Positions 43,755-49,666 of a stretch of DNA of 49,666 nt are shown piece by piece (position 1 is the stretch's first letter; every line of letters starts with the position of its first letter). A model generated the notes under the pieces. It saw only the letters and a list, made by a program, of their open reading frames with translations. It did no database searches and was not told where the DNA came from. The DNA is from an uncultured bacterium. Lineage in GTDB: Bacteria; Hydrogenedentota; Hydrogenedentia; Hydrogenedentales; Hydrogenedentaceae. The DNA is taken from positions 1-49,666 of the forward strand of contig CALLRP010000039.1 of the NCBI GenBank assembly GCA_938014335.1. The letters are read 5' to 3'. Both the position numbers and the translations under genes were made by a program.

Positions 43755-45701
43755 ATGAGTGAGAACAACACTTCAAAAAATAAGTTTTTTTATCGTTTTA
43801 TATTAGTCATATTTATTGTGGTTTCCAGTATAACTATACTTATATTTCGTTTGTGGACTATACAGGTTCGAGATGCGGAGCTCTATCGAGAAAAGGCTGA
43901 AAATAACCGTATTTGGCCTCAAAGAATTCGAGCAGACCGCGGGAAAATAATCACTCGTGATGGAACTATTTTAGCGGATAATCGTCCTTCTGCTGATGTA
44001 GTTTTCGTTCCCGGAGATTGTCCCTCTGAACATTATAAAAATGTGGCAGAGACTATTGAAAATCTTTTAAATATCCCTTCTTATTGGATTTTAGAACAAA
44101 TAGAAAATTTTAAAGCAGAACCATTTACACAAATAACAATTAAAAAAGACATATCCCGTTCCGATTGGATACGAATTGAAGAAAATAGTTTCCAACTTCC
44201 GGGTATTTATGTCACTGTTCAACCTCAAAGAAGATACCCATTGGGAAATACGGCGGGGCAGATTATTGGTTATATTAATGAAACAACTCGTGATGAATTG
44301 ATTTTATACGAGGGGAAATATTTTCCAGGTGATTTTATTGGTAGAACAGGTATTGAAAGATATTATGAAAATATTCTTAAAGGAATAGACGGGTACATGA
44401 CGGTTACAAAATATGCGTCTGGAAGGCCCCAACTCCGAACAGACCGCTATGGGAATTTACTCCTTGTTCGGAAAGACACACGAGGACATTTATTAACTGA
44501 AGAGACAGAACAGCGACAACCCCCTATTCCTGGGAAAGACCTTGTTTTAACATTAGATATTCAATTGCAGGAACTTTGTGAAAATCTGCTTACAAGTCAG
44601 CAAGGGTCTATAGTTGTTGTGGAAGCAGATACAGGAGCGGTTCTGGCAATGGCAAGCAGTCCTAATTACGACCCTAATATATTTGTTACGAAAGGTAAAG
44701 ATGCGGAGAGATTAGAATTATTACAGAATAAACAGCCCAATAGAATGACGAATCGTGCCATAAGCGAACAATACCCACCTGGTTCTATATTTAAGGTATT
44801 TCTTGCTGCAACTGCACTTGAAAAAGGTGTTATTAATTCAAAAACAACTTTTTCTTGCCCGGGGTTTTTTAAGATAGGCGGAACGGGTAGAGAATGGAAA
44901 TGTTGGCAGAAATATGGTCATGGTTCGGTTACGGTTCGCGAAGCACTTGCCTACTCTTGTGATGTGTTCTTTTATAATGTTGGATTAAAATTGGGTGTAG
45001 ACACTATATCAGAGTATTGCCATAAAATAGGTCTTGGTGAAAAGACAGGAATTGATTTGCCGGGTGAGGTTCCGGGGCTTATTCCTGATCGTGTATGGAA
45101 AGCAAAAATAAATGCTCATAAACCGGTGTGGGAACAAAAATGGTATCCCGGAGATACTGTAAACTTAAGCATCGGTCAGGGAAGCTGTGCCACGACCCCG
45201 TTACAAAATGCCATTTTAATGGCAACTATCATTAATGGGGGACATCGTATCTATCCTCATCTGAACGCAGATTTTGTTCCACCTCGACCGGAAGAGCAAA
45301 TTTTTTCAAAAAAAACATTGGATTTAGTTATGGAAGGAATGAAATTGTGTGTGGAACCTATTGGAGAAGCACGAGCAGGAACAGGAAAACTCGCAAAGGT
45401 GGACGGAATTACAGTGATTGGTAAAACAGGGTCTGCACAAATTATGTCGTTAGAACACCATAAAAAATATAAATCAGAAGAAGAAATCCCCTGGGAGATG
45501 AAAGACCACGCGTGGTTTGTAGCAGGAGTTATAGATAAAACACCTAAAATAGCGATATGTATATTAGTTGAACACGGTCATCATGGTTCATCTGCCGCAG
45601 CACCTTTAGCACAAAAAATTATTCATTTCTTTTATAACGAGAAACCTAAAAAAGATGTCCAATTAATCGCTAAAGAACCCACAGGGGAGAAAAACTATTG
45701 A
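43755..45701 (+). CDS. mrdA: Penicillin-binding protein 2 (elongasome transpeptidase)
   Basis: This class B PBP crosslinks peptidoglycan during elongation. The 648 residues show a membrane segment (about residues 10-35), a pedestal domain (RIRADRGKIITRDGTILADN) and the transpeptidase domain. Active-site motifs are SxxK in YPPGSIFKVFLAATALE, SxD in AYSCDVFFYNVG, and KTG in VIGKTGSAQIM. The stop overlaps the rodA start (TTGA). mreBCD-pbp2-rodA is the classic order. Confidence 0.95.
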   Translation: MSENNTSKNKFFYRFILVIFIVVSSITILIFRLWTIQVRDAELYREKAENNRIWPQRIRADRGKIITRDGTILADNRPSADVVFVPGDCPSEHYKNVAETIENLLNIPSYWILEQIENFKAEPFTQITIKKDISRSDWIRIEENSFQLPGIYVTVQPQRRYPLGNTAGQIIGYINETTRDELILYEGKYFPGDFIGRTGIERYYENILKGIDGYMTVTKYASGRPQLRTDRYGNLLLVRKDTRGHLLTEETEQRQPPIPGKDLVLTLDIQLQELCENLLTSQQGSIVVVEADTGAVLAMASSPNYDPNIFVTKGKDAERLELLQNKQPNRMTNRAISEQYPPGSIFKVFLAATALEKGVINSKTTFSCPGFFKIGGTGREWKCWQKYGHGSVTVREALAYSCDVFFYNVGLKLGVDTISEYCHKIGLGEKTGIDLPGEVPGLIPDRVWKAKINAHKPVWEQKWYPGDTVNLSIGQGSCATTPLQNAILMATIINGGHRIYPHLNADFVPPRPEEQIFSKKTLDLVMEGMKLCVEPIGEARAGTGKLAKVDGITVIGKTGSAQIMSLEHHKKYKSEEEIPWEMKDHAWFVAGVIDKTPKIAICILVEHGHHGSSAAAPLAQKIIHFFYNEKPKKDVQLIAKEPTGEKNY

Positions 45702-46921
45702 GTTCTATTGAACAATATATTCATCACCCTCCTGAAATACAATTTGAGATTGAGGATAGTAGTATTCACATCATTAACTGGAGAAGATTAGTTCGTATTG
45801 ACCCCATTCTTTTCCTACTTATGCTCGTTCTGATTGCTATTGGGTGGATAAATATGTACAGTGCCAATCAGAATGAGGATTATTCTTATTTTGTAAAACA
45901 TGTTTTGATTTTTTTTATAGGCCTTCCCATTCTGTTTTTTATTACCATGATTGATTATCGGATTATAATTGCTTCTGCTCCTTTTCTGTATGCTCTTTCT
46001 ATCTTACTTCTTGTCACGGTTTTATTCTTTGGAGTTCAGGCAAAGGGGAGTGAACGATGGATACCATTAGGACCTGTGCGAATCCAGCCTTCTGAAATTA
46101 ATAAAATTATCATCGTTTTGATGTTAACATGGTATTTTGTGAAAATTGGAGAGAATATTAAAAAGATTCATTGGTATATATTAACTTTTATTATTTCAGG
46201 TATTCCCATTATATTAATTTTTATGCAACCGAATCTTGGAACCGCTATGAGTATTGTTCCTATTACTATGATAATGTTATGGATCGCGGGTTGTCGGATA
46301 TGGCATTGGATTGTAACGGTATTGGCAGGGCTTATTCTGATGGGCTTCATATTTGTAGAAGTAAATAGCCTGACACCTGAAAAAATACAAGCAGGTGAAC
46401 ATCCTGACTTTTTACCGTTAAAACCTCACCAATTGATGAGAATTTATACATTTTTCTATCCCGAAGCAGATATACAGGGAGGAGGATGGCAAACATATCA
46501 GAGTCGAATTACTATAGGTAGCGGAGGTATTTATGGAAAAGGTTTTCGTCAAGGTACGCAGACTCGATTAAAATATCTTCCTGAACATCATACCGATTTT
46601 ATATTCTCCTTATTTGCGGAAGAACATGGTTTTTATAAATCGGCTTTACTTATAATTATCTATGGTCTTTTTCTGCTTCGTTGTTTACAACTTGCGTTGT
46701 ATGCCACCGAACTACAGGGAAAACTAATAATCACAGGGATTACTATTATTTTCCTATTTCACATCTTTATAAATATTGCTATAACTATGGGTATGCTGCC
46801 TGTTACCGGATTGCCCTTACCTTTTTTGAGTTATGGTCGTTCTTTTTACCTTACTTGTATAATAGGTATAGGTTTAATATATAGTGTTCCCCGAGAAAAA
46901 TCATATCTTTTTTCAGGATAA
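45698..46921 (+). CDS. rodA: Peptidoglycan glycosyltransferase RodA (SEDS)
   Basis: RodA polymerises glycan strands from lipid II together with PBP2. The 407 residues have a cytoplasmic N-terminal extension of about 30 residues, about ten membrane segments and the SEDS motifs WIPLGPVRIQPSEINKI, IFMQPNLGTAMSIVP, LPEHHTDFIFSLFAEEHGF and PLPFLSYGRSF. The TTG start overlaps the PBP2 stop and has AGGGGAG upstream, so the pair is translationally coupled. Confidence 0.95.
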   Translation: MSSIEQYIHHPPEIQFEIEDSSIHIINWRRLVRIDPILFLLMLVLIAIGWINMYSANQNEDYSYFVKHVLIFFIGLPILFFITMIDYRIIIASAPFLYALSILLLVTVLFFGVQAKGSERWIPLGPVRIQPSEINKIIIVLMLTWYFVKIGENIKKIHWYILTFIISGIPIILIFMQPNLGTAMSIVPITMIMLWIAGCRIWHWIVTVLAGLILMGFIFVEVNSLTPEKIQAGEHPDFLPLKPHQLMRIYTFFYPEADIQGGGWQTYQSRITIGSGGIYGKGFRQGTQTRLKYLPEHHTDFIFSLFAEEHGFYKSALLIIIYGLFLLRCLQLALYATELQGKLIITGITIIFLFHIFINIAITMGMLPVTGLPLPFLSYGRSFYLTCIIGIGLIYSVPREKSYLFSG

Positions 46922-46927
46922 ACCAAT

Positions 46928-48460
46928 ATGAAAGAATTAGTAATTAATGTAGAACCTTTAGAAACGCGAATTGCTTTATTAGAAAACCAAAAGTTGACAG
47001 AACTTATGATAGAGCGTGCCGAAGCCCCTTCGCATGTAGGAAACATATATAAAGGGAGGGTAGATTCTATCATTCCGGGCATACAGGCGGCATTTATCGA
47101 TATAGGTATTCAGAAAAATGGTTTTCTTTATGTATCCGATATAGCCACTGATTTTGAGGATATCGTTCTTGATGAAGGAATGGTTCCTCGTCCCCTTCAT
47201 CGAAAAACAGTAACGGGTCCGCCGCGTATTCAAAATACATTACATATGAATCAATATCTTATGGTGCAGGTAGTCAAAGACCAGATAGGAAATAAGGGGG
47301 CAAGATTAACCACATTTATTACAATCCCCGGAAGATATGTGGTTCTTTTTCCAACAATTAATGCAACCGGTATCTCAAGGAAAATAGAATCTGAGAAGGA
47401 ACGGGAACGGTTACGGAAAATTATGCACCGGATTAAACCTCAAGGGATGGGCATTGTTTTTAGAACTGCAGCGGAAAACAAACTCCCCGAAGATTTGGAA
47501 AACGATGTAATGTATCTTCTACGCGTATGGGAAGATGTTAATGAAAAGTATCGCACATTAAAAGGTCCTGGACTTATCCGTGAGGATTTGAATCCAATAT
47601 TACGGATTGTTCGAGACCGTTTTACAAAAGAAGTTCAACGACTAACTATAGACAATCCACAACAATACGATAAAATTATTAACTTCCTCGATATTCTCGA
47701 GCCTGCTTTAAAGAAAAGAGTGCGACTTTATAAATTAAAAACACCTATATTTGAAAAAATGAATATTGAGAGGGAAATTGACAAAATTCTCCAGCGAAAT
47801 GTGCAACTCAAATCAGGAGGATATATTACAATCGATTTAACAGAAGCATTAGTTGCTATTGATGTAAATACAGGAAGTTTTACGGGGAAAAAAGAATTAG
47901 AAGAAACGATACTCCAAACCAATCTGGAAGCGGCAGAGGAAATTGCAAGACAGGTACGTCTTCGTGATTTGAATGGAATTATTGTAATTGACTTCATTGA
48001 TATGGCATTAGAACAGAATAGGAAAAAATTACTAACCCATTTTATCAACCTGTTAAAGAATGACCGAGCTCGAATAACTGTGTCTGAAATCAGCGAACTG
48101 GGTATGATAGAAATGACCCGTCAAAGACTAAAACAAAATGTAATAAAAACACTCTCTCAACCCTGTCCTTACTGTTATGGACGCGGACATGTAAAATCCA
48201 TTACAACGGTTCTGCTGGATATACTTCGCAAATTAAAAAGTATGTTTGTTGTAAATAAAGAGAAAAAGTTTATATTACAGACACACCCTGATATTGCGAA
48301 AAGACTACGAGAAGAAAATGAGTCTATCCTGGAAGGTTTACAAAAAGAATTTAGCAAAGAGATTATCATTGAGTCAGTATCGGATTTTCATATAGAAGAT
48401 TTTCGCATTCTGAGTGCCCGAAACAGACTTATATTGGAAAGTCATATTCATCGAGATTAA
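46928..48460 (+). CDS. rng: Ribonuclease G
   Basis: RNase G/E family endoribonuclease of 510 residues. The N-terminal S1-type domain includes IYKGRVDSIIPGIQAAFIDIG and KNGFLYVSDI. The catalytic domain contains VAIDVNTGSFTGKKELEETI with the metal-binding Asp, and IVIDFIDMALEQNRKKLL with the second Asp. The zinc-link is QPCPYCYGRGHVKS, a form of CPxCxGxG. It lacks the long RNase E scaffold, so Rng is the better name. It follows rodA after 6 bases, as in many bacteria where rng trails the mre operon. Confidence 0.94.
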   Translation: MKELVINVEPLETRIALLENQKLTELMIERAEAPSHVGNIYKGRVDSIIPGIQAAFIDIGIQKNGFLYVSDIATDFEDIVLDEGMVPRPLHRKTVTGPPRIQNTLHMNQYLMVQVVKDQIGNKGARLTTFITIPGRYVVLFPTINATGISRKIESEKERERLRKIMHRIKPQGMGIVFRTAAENKLPEDLENDVMYLLRVWEDVNEKYRTLKGPGLIREDLNPILRIVRDRFTKEVQRLTIDNPQQYDKIINFLDILEPALKKRVRLYKLKTPIFEKMNIEREIDKILQRNVQLKSGGYITIDLTEALVAIDVNTGSFTGKKELEETILQTNLEAAEEIARQVRLRDLNGIIVIDFIDMALEQNRKKLLTHFINLLKNDRARITVSEISELGMIEMTRQRLKQNVIKTLSQPCPYCYGRGHVKSITTVLLDILRKLKSMFVVNKEKKFILQTHPDIAKRLREENESILEGLQKEFSKEIIIESVSDFHIEDFRILSARNRLILESHIHRD

Positions 48461-48480
48461 AGAATCTTATACTCTCTCTA

Positions 48481-49458
48481 CTACATTGGAGAATAGTATC
48501 TCCGTATCATAGCAATAATCTGGCTTTTGGGTGCTACTACGATATCTAATGAGCAGTTGGAAGCTAATTTCAAATCTTCAAGGGCTAAGAGATTAAAAGG
48601 ATTGGAGACAGCTATTCTTAGTGTATTCCCTCGTATTTGCAATGGCATGCATTCATGTTGCCTTGCTAATCTTTGGGGAATAACTCGTAATGCCATTGAA
48701 TGAATCACTTCTTTTCTCAAATCTTCAGAAAAAGGATACCCGCTCTGTTTTGCAAGAACTTTTGCAATCGTTACATCATCTACAAAACCAAGCCTTATTA
48801 ACACAGTCCCCAAATGTTCCTTGAAACTACTCTGTTTCTGGTAAATTAAGGCCTGATTGAGTTGTTCAGCATTAATAATCCCTTCTTCTAATAAAATATC
48901 CCCTATTCTTGATTTTTCAGAAATATCTTCACCCTCTGGCTTATTTCCATCTCCTGACATTTCCCCTATCTGTTTGGTATCTATACTGGAAATCAAATTA
49001 TTAACTTTTTGCAATTCATTTAATAACTCTTCTTCGGAAACCATCCTGCGAGGTGGTGAAGTAACACCTTTACTTATTGCGTGATTATCTTCCGGAATTC
49101 TCTCTATAAGTTCAATTGTTCTATCAAAAGCATCTTCAAAGGCAACAATGGCAGTATAACAATGAACTAATGCAGAACGGATTTCTCGAATCTGATTTTG
49201 AGCTTTCCTCAGCAATAAATTCTGTTCCTCTTGACTGGTTGCTTTTGCAAAGGAGTCACGAACCCTTTGCAGATACATGTTCAAACTTTTTCGATTTCTC
49301 AAAACCATTCGCAGACGGGGAAGTTTATCCTTTAATCGGTCTATTATTTGAGAGAAACGAAGAAAGATTTCCCCATAGTACTTTTCCCAATCAATAACTT
49401 CTTTTTCGATAGGTTCTAATGGATCCGTTTCTTGTGTAAATTTATGCAACACTTTCAT
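48481..49458 (-). CDS. Stand-alone MshEN (GspE N-terminal) domain protein
   Basis: The first 150 or so residues form a helical, charged region with no family I recognise (for example KDKLPRLRMVLRNRKSLNMYL). The C-terminal half is a type II secretion/pilus ATPase N-terminal (MshEN) domain: RIGDILLEEGIINAEQLNQALI, LGTVLIRLGFVDDVTIAKVLAKQSGYPF and PLQIRGNTLRIAVSNPFNLLALEDL. MshEN domains often bind c-di-GMP. There is no ATPase domain attached, so this could be a separate regulator of a pilus or secretion motor. It converges on rng, 20 bases away. Confidence 0.75.
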   Translation of the reverse strand: MKVLHKFTQETDPLEPIEKEVIDWEKYYGEIFLRFSQIIDRLKDKLPRLRMVLRNRKSLNMYLQRVRDSFAKATSQEEQNLLLRKAQNQIREIRSALVHCYTAIVAFEDAFDRTIELIERIPEDNHAISKGVTSPPRRMVSEEELLNELQKVNNLISSIDTKQIGEMSGDGNKPEGEDISEKSRIGDILLEEGIINAEQLNQALIYQKQSSFKEHLGTVLIRLGFVDDVTIAKVLAKQSGYPFSEDLRKEVIHSMALRVIPQRLARQHECMPLQIRGNTLRIAVSNPFNLLALEDLKLASNCSLDIVVAPKSQIIAMIRRYYSPM

Positions 49459-49666
49459 AGCCTCTCTATTCTTTATGTCTATATCATAATTATTTTAATC
49501 TTTTTAACAAAATCTATTTTTCTAAAAATATTTGAATAATTCATATTAATCCACTCTATTTTATATTTTTTAATGAGTATAGCAATTATATAACATTATT
49601 ATCTTTTCCAAACATATTATAACATATTTTTAAAGATTTAATAAATTATTTTTATTATCAAAAAGT

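Overview
This is an AT-rich bacterial chromosome segment carrying about 45 protein genes (first one cut by the left edge), three tRNA genes, one candidate structured RNA and one small foreign insertion. The cell is probably a diderm rod. It has an LpxH-type lipid A enzyme, a YidC with a large periplasmic domain, a lytic transglycosylase, MreBCD/PBP2/RodA and type IV pilus parts. Several families (URO-D-like proteins, Gfo/Idh/MocA oxidoreductases with a Tat signal, a DUF6807/PmoA-like protein, a DUF4091 protein) are common in the PVC group, Hydrogenedentota and related lineages. The exact phylum is an inference I cannot settle from the sequence alone.

Layout. Positions 1-7,035 hold a sugar/C1-type catabolic cluster: two URO-D-like proteins separated by an opposing SGNH hydrolase, a DUF6807 protein, a Tat-exported Gfo/Idh/MocA oxidoreductase and a sugar-phosphate isomerase/epimerase-like TIM barrel, closed by a clear terminator. 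Positions 7,200-15,900 (minus strand) form a long housekeeping run: tRNA-Glu, tRNA-Gln, prs, rplY, pth, ilvN, a structured RNA with a terminator, a zinc-ribbon coiled-coil protein, folC, a second Gfo/Idh/MocA protein and a lytic transglycosylase. Positions 16,039-17,820 hold tRNA-Val and then a two-gene restriction-modification-like module. Positions 17,773-23,218 (minus) carry rpmH-rnpA-yidD-yidC-khpB(jag)-mnmE, the order found near the replication origin in many bacteria. rpmH is included although it is only 52 codons.

Positions 23,500-32,500 are mixed: a PilT-like ATPase with an extra N-terminal domain, an SGNH-like membrane protein, cysE, two zinc alcohol dehydrogenases and a secreted DUF4091 protein. 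Positions 32,600-40,815 (minus) carry lpxH, lepB, a PHP protein, a glycosyltransferase, pdxJ, glmM, folP and ftsH. Positions 41,176-48,460 (plus) are the rod-shape operon mreB-mreC-mreD-pbp2-rodA followed by rng. The window ends with a stand-alone MshEN-domain protein.

The most interesting signal is at 16,125-17,819. The 3' end of mnmE occurs twice as direct repeats that flank the methyltransferase module. The repeats differ mostly at third codon positions, so both were once coding. This looks like a mobile island inserted at the mnmE 3' end, the same target used by Salmonella genomic island 1, but carrying no visible integrase. A second point of interest is a structured RNA with a strong terminator between ilvN and the zinc-ribbon/folC genes.
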